NCBI GenBank assembly: GCA_012839765.1
Contig: DUMW01000066.1
Coordinates: forward strand, 1-60,101
Length of the DNA: 60,101 nt
Direction: 5' to 3'
Origin: Bacillota bacterium
Lineage (GTDB): Bacteria > Bacillota > Limnochordia > DUMW01
In this document: positions 45,784 to 54,867 of the stretch, one piece after another
Layout: every line of letters starts with the position of its first letter
How positions within the stretch are numbered: position 1 is the stretch's first letter
Position numbers and translations under genes: made by a program
Notes under the pieces: generated by a model
What the model saw: only the letters and a program-made list of their open reading frames with translations
What the model was told of the DNA's origin: nothing
The model's database searches: none

Positions 45784-46851
45784 TTACGGTAGTGAGATGA
45801 AAGCTAACTCCACGTCATCCCACCAGACGGTACCCGGTTGGAAGAACATGAACAGGTCAATCCGCATAGAGTACATCCCTTCGGGTACGGTGAATTCATG
45901 GCTGACGTAGGTCCACTCCTGGTTCTTGGGAGCATGGACAAGGATAGTATGCTGGCCGCTGGTGGCCTTGTCATCTTCGTAGAAGAGGATCCGGGCTAAG
46001 GGTCCTTTGTCCGGTAAGTCTCCACCCACTACCCCTTCGGTCTTGACCCAGGCGGAGAAACGATAGGTGGCTCCAGGGATCACAAACATCCGATGGTTGA
46101 CCGCTGCCCGGTCGTCCCCCGAAGGTGCGTGGAGTTTAACGGAGACCTTGCCCTCCTTGGCGGTGGAATCATCAATGGATACCTGGCCCTTGGTGCCCCA
46201 ATTGTCCCTGCCCCACCGGAGAAGTACACCCTCGTGGATGAGTTCAAAGGAACTGTTGGGAAGCAGATTTGCCTCGTCCCTCAAGAAGAACTCCACATCA
46301 TCCCACCAGGCTGTACCCTGTTGAAACAGCATGAATAGATCCAGTCGGATCCAGTTGATGCCTGGGGGCACCACAAAGGCCGTTTCCACCAATTCCCAAT
46401 CGGTAGCACCAGTACCGTGGGCATAGAGGGTGTACTTAGCCGAAGGATCCTCTTTGTTCTCCAAAAGACTGAACCGGGCGACGGGCCCTTTGTTTGTGTA
46501 TAACCCAATCAGACCTTCGGTCTTGAGCCAGCCTTGGAATTGATAGGTCTGACCGGGCTCCACCGGGAGGAATAGTCCCACGGTGCCGCGATCTGTATCG
46601 CTGGGACAGTGGATCTTGACCGAACGGCTGCCGCTGTGGGCCACAGTTTCGTCCACGATGACCGTAGCGCCGGTTCCCCAAGGATGAAACTCGGTCCAGC
46701 CTTCGGGCCGGCCCGAGTCCGAGATTTCTTCAAAGGATGGGTTAGGTAACAGGTTACCCAGTGTTTCTCCTTGGGCTATGCCTAGACACAGGAGGGAAAT
46801 CAAAAGTGGCACAGCCAATCCAAAGGTCTTGTTTCGCACTACGTTTAGCAC
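45784..46851 (-). CDS. Secreted protein of two CBM modules
   Basis: The 355-residue protein has a signal peptide nearly identical in its last part (LCLGIAQGE) to that of 42068-45715, then two CBM4/9-like modules (about 30-190 and 195-355). NLLPNPSFEEISDSGRPEGW opens the first and NLLPNSSFELIHEGVLLRWG the second; both end in GTxWWDDVE. There is no catalytic domain. It may be a free glycan-binding protein that aids the neighbouring enzymes. It starts with GTG. The tandem copy upstream (46926-47993) has the same length. Confidence 0.83.
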   Translation of the reverse strand: MLNVVRNKTFGLAVPLLISLLCLGIAQGETLGNLLPNPSFEEISDSGRPEGWTEFHPWGTGATVIVDETVAHSGSRSVKIHCPSDTDRGTVGLFLPVEPGQTYQFQGWLKTEGLIGLYTNKGPVARFSLLENKEDPSAKYTLYAHGTGATDWELVETAFVVPPGINWIRLDLFMLFQQGTAWWDDVEFFLRDEANLLPNSSFELIHEGVLLRWGRDNWGTKGQVSIDDSTAKEGKVSVKLHAPSGDDRAAVNHRMFVIPGATYRFSAWVKTEGVVGGDLPDKGPLARILFYEDDKATSGQHTILVHAPKNQEWTYVSHEFTVPEGMYSMRIDLFMFFQPGTVWWDDVELAFISLP

Positions 46852-46925
46852 AGTTTATGCCCCTTTCTACCCTTTCTAAATAGGTGTTTAGGAGCGACAG
46901 ACCCCAAGGGCCTGCCGCACTTATC

Positions 46926-47993
46926 TTAAGGCAATGAAACGAAAGCTAGTTGTACGTCATCCCACCAAACGGTACCCTGTTGGTAGTACATGAACAGGTC
47001 AATGCGCATGGAGACCATCCCTGCGGGGACGGTGAACTCGTGGCTGACGTAGGTCCAATCTTGGACTTTGGGTACGTGGACCAGGATGCCCTGTTGTCCA
47101 CTAGTGGCCTGGTCACTCTCGTAAAACAGGATCCGGGCCAGGGGCCCCTTGTCCTCTAGGTCTCCGCCTACCACACCTTCGGTCTTGGCCCAGGCGGAGA
47201 AGCGGTAGGTGGCACCGGGGATTACCATGAGCCGATGGTTTACGCCACCCCGGTCCTGGGCCGTAGGAGCATAGATCTTGACAGAATTCGTACCATCCTT
47301 GGCGGTGGATTCGTCAATGGACACCTGGGCACCGGTACCCCAATTGTCTTTGCCCCAACGGAAAAGCACTCCGTCTCTAAGGATCTCAAAGGAGCCGTTG
47401 GGAAGTAGATTTGCCTGGTTCATCTCAAAGAACTCCACATCGTCCCACCACACTGTACCCTGTTGATACAGCAGGAACAGATCCAGGCGGATCCAATTGA
47501 TGCCCGGGGGCACTACAAAGGCCGTTTCCACCAGTTCCCAATCAGCAGAGCCTGTACCTTGCCCATAGAGGGTGTACTTGGCCGAGGGATCCTCCTTGTT
47601 CTCCAGGAGACTGAACCGGGCTACGGGTCCTTTGTTTGTATAGAATCCGGAAAGGCCTTCGGTCTTGACCCAACCCCGGAATCTATAAGTCTGACCGGGA
47701 GTAACTTCGAGAAATAGCGATGCCGACCCGCGATCATCGTCTGTGGGACAATGGATCTTGATCGAGTTATTACCCGTGTGCGCCACAGTAGTGTCTACTT
47801 CCACCGTGGCGTTGCTGTTCCACGAAGGCAGCTCTGGCCAACCGGTGGGTTTGCCATTGGACTCCAACCATTCAAAGGAGCTGTTGGGCAGGAGATTATC
47901 GGGTTCAGAGGGTTCTTCGGTAATCATAATACAGCCTGCCAAAATCAGGATGGCGATCAGGCCGAGGTAGATCAAAATATCCCGTACTCTCAT
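46926..47993 (-). CDS. Lipoprotein of two CBM modules
   Basis: This 355-residue tandem paralog of 45784-46851 has a different N terminus: ILILAGC is a perfect lipobox, so this copy is membrane-anchored while its sister is released. Two CBM4/9-like modules follow, with NLLPNSSFEWLESNGKPTGW and NLLPNGSFEILRDGVLFRWG, each ending in GTVWWDDV. The pair could divide glycan binding between membrane and exterior. It lies 18 bases downstream of the solute-binding gene. Confidence 0.85.
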   Translation of the reverse strand: MRVRDILIYLGLIAILILAGCIMITEEPSEPDNLLPNSSFEWLESNGKPTGWPELPSWNSNATVEVDTTVAHTGNNSIKIHCPTDDDRGSASLFLEVTPGQTYRFRGWVKTEGLSGFYTNKGPVARFSLLENKEDPSAKYTLYGQGTGSADWELVETAFVVPPGINWIRLDLFLLYQQGTVWWDDVEFFEMNQANLLPNGSFEILRDGVLFRWGKDNWGTGAQVSIDESTAKDGTNSVKIYAPTAQDRGGVNHRLMVIPGATYRFSAWAKTEGVVGGDLEDKGPLARILFYESDQATSGQQGILVHVPKVQDWTYVSHEFTVPAGMVSMRIDLFMYYQQGTVWWDDVQLAFVSLP

Positions 47994-48011
47994 TGTTCGT
48001 CAATCCCCTTT

Positions 48012-49265
48012 CTAGAAAAGCATTGCTTGCCAAGCTAACAGTTCATTGGTGATGGCCGCCAATTGATCCATGGCTTCTTGGGCCGAAATCTCCCTGGAGA
48101 GGGCCACTTGCACATACTGGATAAACAGATCCGAGAAGTCCTCCCAGATGGGCGATGTCTGGGAAGGACGGGCAATCTGCAGTCCGATGTTGTACCCTTC
48201 GATATTGAAAGGCCGGTCGGTGGGATTCTGGAACTCGGGACTAAACACCAGCTCCCTGCGGGCAGGTACGATGCTACCCTGGGCGGCCATTCTTGCTTGG
48301 GCTTCGGCACTGGTCATGAACTTGACAAATTCCCAGGCCAGTTCCGGATTCTTGCTCTGGCTTGTAATCTGGTAAGCATCACAGCCAAGGGTGGTCACGT
48401 GGGCCCCCGGTCCCTTGGGTACGGCGACAATGTCCCAATTGAAGCTTAGTTTACGAAAGTCCGGTACCATCCAAGGTCCGCCCAGATAGAACGCTGTGTT
48501 ACCATGGGTGAAGTTGGCCTGGGACATCGTCGACCAGGGAGGCAGGGCACCATAGTCCATAGATTCGATGATAAACTCCAACCCTTGGACTATTTCGGGA
48601 CTGTTCACCAGGGAGGTGGAAAGATCGTCGGAGAACAGCTGGCCACCAAAGGACAAAAGGAAGGGGCTTAGCCGTGTCGGTGTGGGCTCAATTCTCCAAC
48701 CCCACTGGTTTCTATCGGGATCCGTAAGTCGCCGGGCAGTATTCCGCAACTCGTAGATATCCCAATCCTCCCCAGGGAAAGGTAGGCCGGCGTTGTCTAA
48801 CATGTCCGTATTGACAAAGAGCGTAAAAGGCTGGATCTCCTTAGGAATGCCGTAGATCTTCCCTTGGTAGGTGTGGGCCTCGATGGCGCTGGGGAAGAAA
48901 TCTTCCAGGTTAAAGGAAGGATCATTGGCGATGAGATCGTCTAAGGGCAACAGCGCACCCTGGGCCACAAAGGGAATAGACCTTTGGTATTCCATCACCG
49001 TCACGTCCGGTGCCGTGCCGGTGGCAAACATGAGGGCCAGTTTCTCCCACCAATCGCCGGTGGCCACTAAAGACACGATCTCTACGTCCACATCGGGGTA
49101 CAGTTCCTCGAATTCCGCCACCAACTCTTCCACGATGGTCAGCTCGCCAGATATACCCTTAAATCCAAAGACCAGCTTCTGGGCGGCCTGGACCGAAAGG
49201 CTGCCCCACAGGACAAAGAAGGCAGTTATTAGGACAGATAGCTTTATGATGCGCCTCTGCATCAT
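48012..49265 (-). CDS. ABC-type solute-binding protein, GFKGI subfamily
   Basis: This 417-residue paralog of 36824-38068 and 58222-59460 begins KLVFGFKGISGELTIVEELV after a signal peptide without lipobox (to about VQA). EAHTYQGKIYGIPKEIQPFT and FYLGGPWMVPDFRKL are shared with the other two. The calcium-loop motif of its relatives is lost here (RLTDPDRNQWGW). It should bind an oligosaccharide released by the neighbouring enzymes. No permease is nearby. AAGGAGG precedes the start. Confidence 0.92.
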   Translation of the reverse strand: MMQRRIIKLSVLITAFFVLWGSLSVQAAQKLVFGFKGISGELTIVEELVAEFEELYPDVDVEIVSLVATGDWWEKLALMFATGTAPDVTVMEYQRSIPFVAQGALLPLDDLIANDPSFNLEDFFPSAIEAHTYQGKIYGIPKEIQPFTLFVNTDMLDNAGLPFPGEDWDIYELRNTARRLTDPDRNQWGWRIEPTPTRLSPFLLSFGGQLFSDDLSTSLVNSPEIVQGLEFIIESMDYGALPPWSTMSQANFTHGNTAFYLGGPWMVPDFRKLSFNWDIVAVPKGPGAHVTTLGCDAYQITSQSKNPELAWEFVKFMTSAEAQARMAAQGSIVPARRELVFSPEFQNPTDRPFNIEGYNIGLQIARPSQTSPIWEDFSDLFIQYVQVALSREISAQEAMDQLAAITNELLAWQAMLF

Positions 49266-49312
49266 GATTCCTCCTTAATATGTTTGTCTGACTTTGATGG
49301 TTTTGTAATTGC

Positions 49313-50983
49313 CTACCCTTCCAACACCCACCTCCTAACTTCCCGGGCGGTGGCTGGTTTGGTACGGAGACGCAGGGTCAATCCTGCCCCGGGCCAAGCC
49401 CATTGGCCCTCTCCGCCGGAGATTTCCGGCTCAGCTTCCCCTACGGCCAGGGCGAAGGTAATGTAAGCTGCGGACAGGGCGTTGAAATTGATGCTTTTTT
49501 CTTCTCCGTGATAAAGCACCACATCCAGGTATTTTTTCTGGTCCTGTGTTCCTGTTTCACAGGTGACCAGTTCTTCTCCAAAACAGGCCTCTTGGATCTT
49601 GAGGCTAATCCTGAAGGGACCATCTTCTATGGCGACTGTCTTTAGCACTTCCACCCTTTCGGGCAGCTGTAGATTCTGGATCGCGCCTCCAAACTCAAAG
49701 CGCAGACGGAGATCCTGTGCCCGAATGGTGCCATCTTTTAAACGGTCCAGTCCGATGTGGGTATCCCCCAGATCTGTGGCAAAGCAGATCCCCCCCAGGA
49801 CCCTGTTGCGGTTCTGTTGGCCGAAAAAAAGGGCCGACGAATAGTCGTAACCGTCATGCAAAAACCGTAGGTGTAGGTACCGAGGGTTGTTTTTGTCTCC
49901 CCAATACACTAAGAGGTTTCGTCGTTGGTTCCACATTTCCCCATGGTTGATGGTCCCGAGGCTATACTCCTCCCGATGATAGGTGGTGGCCACCAGAGAG
50001 TGGGCGTAGTGTTCCACCACCAGTTCCTCCTGGAGGGAAGTGAAATACGGGATCAGTTCCTCGGGGCAGGGCAATTGTAATCTCAGATCTGCTACGGAAA
50101 GGTCCAGTTCCTTAGGGTCTAGGAAGCCGATCCCCGTGGCCCGCTGTAGAAAGGAGATGAAACCTTTGCCGGTCAGGGTGGTGTAGGCCCTGCTGTGGGG
50201 GCCGGCCCACTGCCAGGTGGGCGCATGGAAATGCCGGGCCAGATGGCGCCAGGCGTAGAAATACAACTCTTCAACCAGCTGCAGGTCTTCGGGGTCCTGG
50301 ACATAGGTCAGGATGCGCCCTAGTTCCCGGATAGCCACAAGGGTATAGGTGGGACTGTTGTACTCGGTGAAGCCGTCATGTTGCATGGTGTGGTCATAAA
50401 ACCGGCGCAGGCGCCCCTTGCCATAGTTGGTGAACTCGGCATTTCCCAACGCTTGACCTGCGGTCAAGGTGACAAAGGTGCCCATGATCGCTATGTTAGT
50501 ATATTCCGGCCCTACGTTCCGCCGGATAATTGACCGGGAGGCGTGGGCGACGGCCGTTCGTACCCGGGACAATAGCTCCGGCGGGAGTTTGTGTCCATGG
50601 TCCAGAAGGATTTCAAGGAGCATTGCCCCGCAGAAATCGGCCCAGTTCCAGTCCGGGGGTGACATCATGCTCAAGGGTTCTTCCAAGAACCAAGACCAAA
50701 TGCCGTAGGTCTTGCTTTCAGGATCCGTATCCTGTAGTGACAGGATCTTGTCCAAGACCGCGGCAGCGCGCTTTTCCAGCTCCGGTATTTCCGCATCATA
50801 CAAAGCTACGGCATACTCCAAGGATTGTCGGGTGGGGTGCACTTCACCACCGGTGAGGGTAGTATGGTACCCCGGAGAGGAGAAGGGTAGCTTCAACATG
50901 TTTTCCCTTTGATCAAAGCGGCCATGTAGCTTATCTAGTTGTTTTAAGAAAAGCTCTCTTTCCCATTCGTTCATTTTAGGCAC
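49313..50983 (-). CDS. Cytoplasmic (alpha/alpha) lyase-like protein
   Basis: The 556-residue protein has no signal peptide. The first 300 or so residues are helical, with NWADFCGAMLLEILLDHG, EYTNIAIMGTFVTLTAGQAL and HDGFTEYNSPTYTLVAIREL. The remainder is beta-rich (SLGTINHGEMWNQRRNLLVYWGD onward). The toroid plus sandwich order resembles heparinase II/III-like lyases, and TEYNSPTY with a later His-rich segment could be the active site, but no family was assigned. Being unsecreted among exported proteins, it may process imported oligosaccharides. GTG at 50983 follows GGAGGA. Confidence 0.75.
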   Translation of the reverse strand: MPKMNEWERELFLKQLDKLHGRFDQRENMLKLPFSSPGYHTTLTGGEVHPTRQSLEYAVALYDAEIPELEKRAAAVLDKILSLQDTDPESKTYGIWSWFLEEPLSMMSPPDWNWADFCGAMLLEILLDHGHKLPPELLSRVRTAVAHASRSIIRRNVGPEYTNIAIMGTFVTLTAGQALGNAEFTNYGKGRLRRFYDHTMQHDGFTEYNSPTYTLVAIRELGRILTYVQDPEDLQLVEELYFYAWRHLARHFHAPTWQWAGPHSRAYTTLTGKGFISFLQRATGIGFLDPKELDLSVADLRLQLPCPEELIPYFTSLQEELVVEHYAHSLVATTYHREEYSLGTINHGEMWNQRRNLLVYWGDKNNPRYLHLRFLHDGYDYSSALFFGQQNRNRVLGGICFATDLGDTHIGLDRLKDGTIRAQDLRLRFEFGGAIQNLQLPERVEVLKTVAIEDGPFRISLKIQEACFGEELVTCETGTQDQKKYLDVVLYHGEEKSINFNALSAAYITFALAVGEAEPEISGGEGQWAWPGAGLTLRLRTKPATAREVRRWVLEG

Positions 50984-51012
50984 GGGTTTCGTCCTCCGTT
51001 ATTAGGTTCTAT

Positions 51013-51036
51013 GCACGGGCCCAAGGGGGCCCGTGC
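51013..51036. other. Intercistronic 10-bp hairpin
   Basis: GCACGGGCCC and GGGCCCGTGC form a perfect stem with loop AAGG. It lies 11 bases after the solute-binding gene stop (51048) and upstream of the 50983 start. No T-run follows on the minus strand, which fits an mRNA-stabilising or partial-termination element. Confidence 0.6.
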
Positions 51037-51047
51037 TCGTATTGCTC

Positions 51048-52343
51048 CTATCGATCAAAGTAGGCCCGGAGTTCTTCTTGGGCGATATCCCTCTCGGCCA
51101 TTTCTTGCACCTGCGTCATGGCCACCGCCGGACTGATCGCGTTCGCATAAAAGATCTGCTCTAGCATCTGCTCATAGAGGGTATTCGACAGAAACTCCAC
51201 CCCACCGGGGGCTCCTGCGGGATTGGGTTTGCCAATGCCCTCGATGTAGTTTTGCATCACCGCCTGCCACATCTCCGACTGGAAGTAGGGATCGGTTACT
51301 GCTTCATTGACTACGGGGAAGAAATCGGCGGCGATGCGGTTGTAATCCAGATTCCGCTCTCGGGCCAAGTAGACCATGAACTCGAAGGCGGCCTCCTTGT
51401 CGGAAGCAGTCTTGAACATGATCAGGTTTTCTCCGCCCATGTTGGCATAGGGTTGACGGCCGCTGGGGCCAACGGGCGGAAGGAAGGTACCAAGGTTCAG
51501 GTTGGGATTACTGCTCAACAGGAAGGAGAAAGACCAGGGACCTTCGGTCAACATGGCTACGGTACCCATGGCCAGACCATCGGTGCCAAGCTTTCCCTCC
51601 GGTGCTCCCAAGTATCCCGCCACCCGGAAGTTGTGGGTCAGATCATACAGGTATTCCAAAGTCTCGATCAGGGCCGGATCGGTGTAGTACGCCTCGGTAT
51701 AATCCTCATTAAAGGAGATCCAACCATTGCGCTCGGCCCAATGGTTGACCGTTCGTGCGTAGCTTCCTCCCAGCCCGCCATGGGTGCGGAAAGAATAGCC
51801 CCACCGTTCCAGCTGTCCGTCGGCGGAACGTTGCGTCAGCTTACTGGTGGCAAAGGCAAAGTCATCCCAGGTGGTGGGCACTTCGGCGATGGCCGCCTCT
51901 TCAAACAGGTCTTTGTTGTAGATAATGACCTGGGAGTTGGCCCTAAAGGGTAACCCCATCATCTGGCCTCCGTAGATCTGGGCGTCCCAGTGGGCCGGCC
52001 AGAAATCAGCAGGATCGATCACGTCACTGTTGGCGATGAATTCATCTAAGGGTTGGATGGCATCGGTCAAAGCTTTGAAGAAGCCGAGATTGCCCATGGT
52101 CACATCGGGCCCAACCCCACCGATGATAGCCACGATCCATTGGTCGATCCCCGGGGCCCCCACCACGCGCATCTGCACTTTGATGTCGGGATGTTCCGCC
52201 TCAAAGTCTGCAATGAACTGTTCCATGATCTTGACCTGATTATCCGCGCCGTAGAACCAAAAATTGACCGTGCGTTGTGCCGACACCGGTAGACAAATGC
52301 AGAACAAGAGTATGAAGCTGATGAGCAACTTTTTGTCTTTCAT
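51048..52343 (-). CDS. ABC-type extracellular solute-binding protein
   Basis: The 431-residue sugar-binding protein has a Sec signal (to about PVSA-Q) and no lipobox. TVNFWFYGADNQVKIMEQFIADFE starts the mature part. GGVGPDVTMGNLGFFKALTDAIQPLDEFI and AYARTVNHWAERNG-like segments fit family-1 binding proteins. It is not of the GFKGI subfamily. The ATG follows GGAGGAGA. It stands between the 790-residue barrel-like protein gene and the cytoplasmic lyase-like gene. Confidence 0.91.
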   Translation of the reverse strand: MKDKKLLISFILLFCICLPVSAQRTVNFWFYGADNQVKIMEQFIADFEAEHPDIKVQMRVVGAPGIDQWIVAIIGGVGPDVTMGNLGFFKALTDAIQPLDEFIANSDVIDPADFWPAHWDAQIYGGQMMGLPFRANSQVIIYNKDLFEEAAIAEVPTTWDDFAFATSKLTQRSADGQLERWGYSFRTHGGLGGSYARTVNHWAERNGWISFNEDYTEAYYTDPALIETLEYLYDLTHNFRVAGYLGAPEGKLGTDGLAMGTVAMLTEGPWSFSFLLSSNPNLNLGTFLPPVGPSGRQPYANMGGENLIMFKTASDKEAAFEFMVYLARERNLDYNRIAADFFPVVNEAVTDPYFQSEMWQAVMQNYIEGIGKPNPAGAPGGVEFLSNTLYEQMLEQIFYANAISPAVAMTQVQEMAERDIAQEELRAYFDR

Positions 52344-52492
52344 CTTGTCTCCTCCCGTGTTTCGGCTCCAAGAGCCCTATGGTCCAGACCTTTCCCTGTA
52401 CTGTACACCTTCAGTGCGGTTCTTGAGCCAATGGTTTAGCGATCACAACAATCCTTGGTTCTAGGCACCACCGTCCAATTACTACTCCCTGT

Positions 52493-54808
52493 TCACCTCC
52501 CCTGTGGAACTACATAAACCTGGAGGGAAAGGGGCGCCAGAGACATATTTTCCGGATCGACCCTTTCACCGGTAATCCGATCCTGTAAATGGGGCCACTT
52601 TTCACTCAAATCCAGTTGGACACTGGACAAGGTTGTATTGATCACCGCTAGTTTTCCCGAAGGATAAAGTCGTAAGGTTACGCCCGGCTCTGTCGTAAGC
52701 ACGGTGCTCTCTCCCACCGGTAGAAGATAGTACTGACACAGAAACTCTTTCCATTGTTGGGGAAAACCCCGGTGGATGGAGGTGTATGCTTCCCTATACA
52801 ACACCACCGGATCCCCGGCGGCCAAGGCCAGGACTTCGCTGAGGTGACTGTAGGCTGGGCCACCGTGCTCAAAGCTAGGGGCGATCCGGGCATAGGGGAA
52901 TCCGTCCCAGTTGTATTCTATATACATCGGGCCTACGCTCACCGCCACACCATCCTTGGTGGCACAGGCCGATACATATGCCGGTTCACCGGCATTCCAA
53001 GCCTGGTCGATGGGAACCAGTACAAAGACGTTCTCCAACTCCCGGAAGGCGGCGGGGTTCATCCCCCACTCCCGTTCTGTAAGCCAGGTAAGGGGCGACC
53101 GCTCTCCTTTGGTAGCCATCCCTTCACTACTAAAGGGGCTATAGTAAAGCTTGGCGTCGTATTGCTGCAGATAATCCGCAATCTGCTGCAAAAACTCAGC
53201 TAGCTTCTCATACCACCAGAGCATATAAGGGTGCTGGGCAGCGGCGCCAACGGAAAAGCCGGGCTGATCAAAGGGCAAGGACAGCTCCGCAGCCAAAGTG
53301 GCCCGCTTCTCATCGAAAGTATCGCCCGGGATCTGGTTGCCGGTCTCCTGTTCATAGCGCAACAGATCCCGATCCCCAAAGGAAGGGGCGAGGTAGCCGA
53401 GCCGGTTCCGCAGATAGATTCCTTTGATCTGTTCTTTGTATTCCTCTGCCGCGTTGAATAGAGTCTCAATGACGTGGATGAGATCATCCACCGCGGCCTG
53501 CTCCAGGATATTCACCGCGTGGTAGTAGCCACTACCGTGTCCCCCTACCCGGTGATAGACCTCCTTATAACTCACCCCGAAGGGGGTGATGGCCAGGGCC
53601 TCCGCCGGGATATTCGTGCTTCCGCCGTACTCAATGCGGGGAATTACCGCCATCTGATGCTCTGCCGCGATCCTTAGTAGATCCCGCAGGCCGAGGAAAC
53701 TGGCGCTGGGGTAGGTGTTCCATGGGATCAGGTTAGGTGAGATTGCGTTGGCGCCGTAGGTCCTGGCTTTTACGATCTCCGTTTCCCAACTGTAACGGGG
53801 TCCCTCCACGGTCCAGATGTGCATTCTCTCGGAACTGGTCCGCAGGTCGTCCAGTAGCGGATCGAAGAGCACGTCATAGTCAGGGAGGTCGTACAACCGC
53901 AAGGTCTTGACCGCAATCCCATTATTTGTGGGATCATTTCCTTTGTTAAGGAAGTAGAGCCAAATCCCGTTGCTGAGCGGTCCCTTGTGGTGAAAGCCCA
54001 CCTGGGGCCAGGCTATGATCCAATAACTGGAAAAGCCTCCGCTCAAGGGGAATTCCTGGCGGTTTTCCGGTGTGTAGGTCCGTTCGTCCTCCGTTTGGTA
54101 GACTCCCGTGTGGAAGGCCAGGTGTCCGCCGGTTTGGGCGCCGCCCACATCCAGTAGGGCCATCAGGTAAGCCCGGGGTACATCCTCGGGATAGACCACT
54201 TCAATCAGGTAGGGTTTTTCCTCGAGATATCCCCTGCCCAACCGATAACCAAACCAGGCGTTGGCTCCCTTGGCGAACCGAACCTGTTCCCCAAGGCAAG
54301 GCCCCACATAGATGAATTGGCCCCCTTCCTCGTAACAGTACTTTTCCGTGGGTTCTGCTAGATCGATCTCATCGATGATGGGTAACGGTCCAAAGGGGGT
54401 TATCCCCTCGCCAAAGGATAAGGGTGCCAGGGCCGGTATGGCATTGAGTTTCAGATTCTGTACCTGTTTACGGGCGATGATCTGTCCTGCCTGGAGTACT
54501 TCGATGTCCACATCTACTCCCCGGGCAAAGCTGGCAAAACCGCCGGCGAGGTCTATGCTTACCTTTGGCCGACCAAACTCCAAAGTACCATGCCATGTAT
54601 ACTCAGTCTCGCTCAGCCTCACCCGGACGGTGGCCGCGTCGATAGCTTCCGTATTCATGAAGGGTATCTCCAAAGAAACCTCGATCTCGTCAAGATACTC
54701 CTTCAATCCCTCTTTGGTGAGCAAAGCGGGTTGACCGATGAAGACATCGGCAAAGGCCGTACCGGTGAAAAGTAACACCGTGAACAAAGCGATGAACCAG
54801 TGGCGCAC
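52493..54808 (-). CDS. Large secreted barrel-like protein, unassigned
   Basis: The protein of about 771 residues has a signal peptide (VRHWFIALFTVLLFTGTAFA). Beta-rich regions follow (to about 310), then a section that reads like a (beta/alpha)8 barrel: RYSWETEIVKARTYGANAIS, LRDLLRIAAEHQMAVIPRIE, YKEQIKGIYLRNRLGYLAPS and LEFLQQ-like helices ending in AKLYYSPFSSEG. The C-terminal beta domain is PGVTLRLYPSGKLAVINTT. It looks like a glycosidase, but no family was recognised. The GTG at 54808 is chosen since AGGAGGGG stands seven bases before it; a longer frame runs into the upstream gene. Confidence 0.75.
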   Translation of the reverse strand: MRHWFIALFTVLLFTGTAFADVFIGQPALLTKEGLKEYLDEIEVSLEIPFMNTEAIDAATVRVRLSETEYTWHGTLEFGRPKVSIDLAGGFASFARGVDVDIEVLQAGQIIARKQVQNLKLNAIPALAPLSFGEGITPFGPLPIIDEIDLAEPTEKYCYEEGGQFIYVGPCLGEQVRFAKGANAWFGYRLGRGYLEEKPYLIEVVYPEDVPRAYLMALLDVGGAQTGGHLAFHTGVYQTEDERTYTPENRQEFPLSGGFSSYWIIAWPQVGFHHKGPLSNGIWLYFLNKGNDPTNNGIAVKTLRLYDLPDYDVLFDPLLDDLRTSSERMHIWTVEGPRYSWETEIVKARTYGANAISPNLIPWNTYPSASFLGLRDLLRIAAEHQMAVIPRIEYGGSTNIPAEALAITPFGVSYKEVYHRVGGHGSGYYHAVNILEQAAVDDLIHVIETLFNAAEEYKEQIKGIYLRNRLGYLAPSFGDRDLLRYEQETGNQIPGDTFDEKRATLAAELSLPFDQPGFSVGAAAQHPYMLWWYEKLAEFLQQIADYLQQYDAKLYYSPFSSEGMATKGERSPLTWLTEREWGMNPAAFRELENVFVLVPIDQAWNAGEPAYVSACATKDGVAVSVGPMYIEYNWDGFPYARIAPSFEHGGPAYSHLSEVLALAAGDPVVLYREAYTSIHRGFPQQWKEFLCQYYLLPVGESTVLTTEPGVTLRLYPSGKLAVINTTLSSVQLDLSEKWPHLQDRITGERVDPENMSLAPLSLQVYVVPQGR

Positions 54809-54840
54809 GCTGGTACCCCTCCTTTCCCTTAAGGTCTGGT

Positions 54841-54867
54841 GAGTGACCGGATTTACTCCGGTCACTC
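54841..54867. other. Intercistronic 11-bp hairpin
   Basis: GAGTGACCGGA and TCCGGTCACTC form a perfect 11-bp stem with a 5-nt loop. It overlaps the stop codon of the 54862-55542 gene and ends just before the ribosome site of the next gene. No T-run follows. Confidence 0.6.

Noticed and set aside
51252-51953. Plus-strand frame of 233 codons
   Set aside because: It is antisense to the solute-binding gene 51048-52343, and its composition mirrors that gene.
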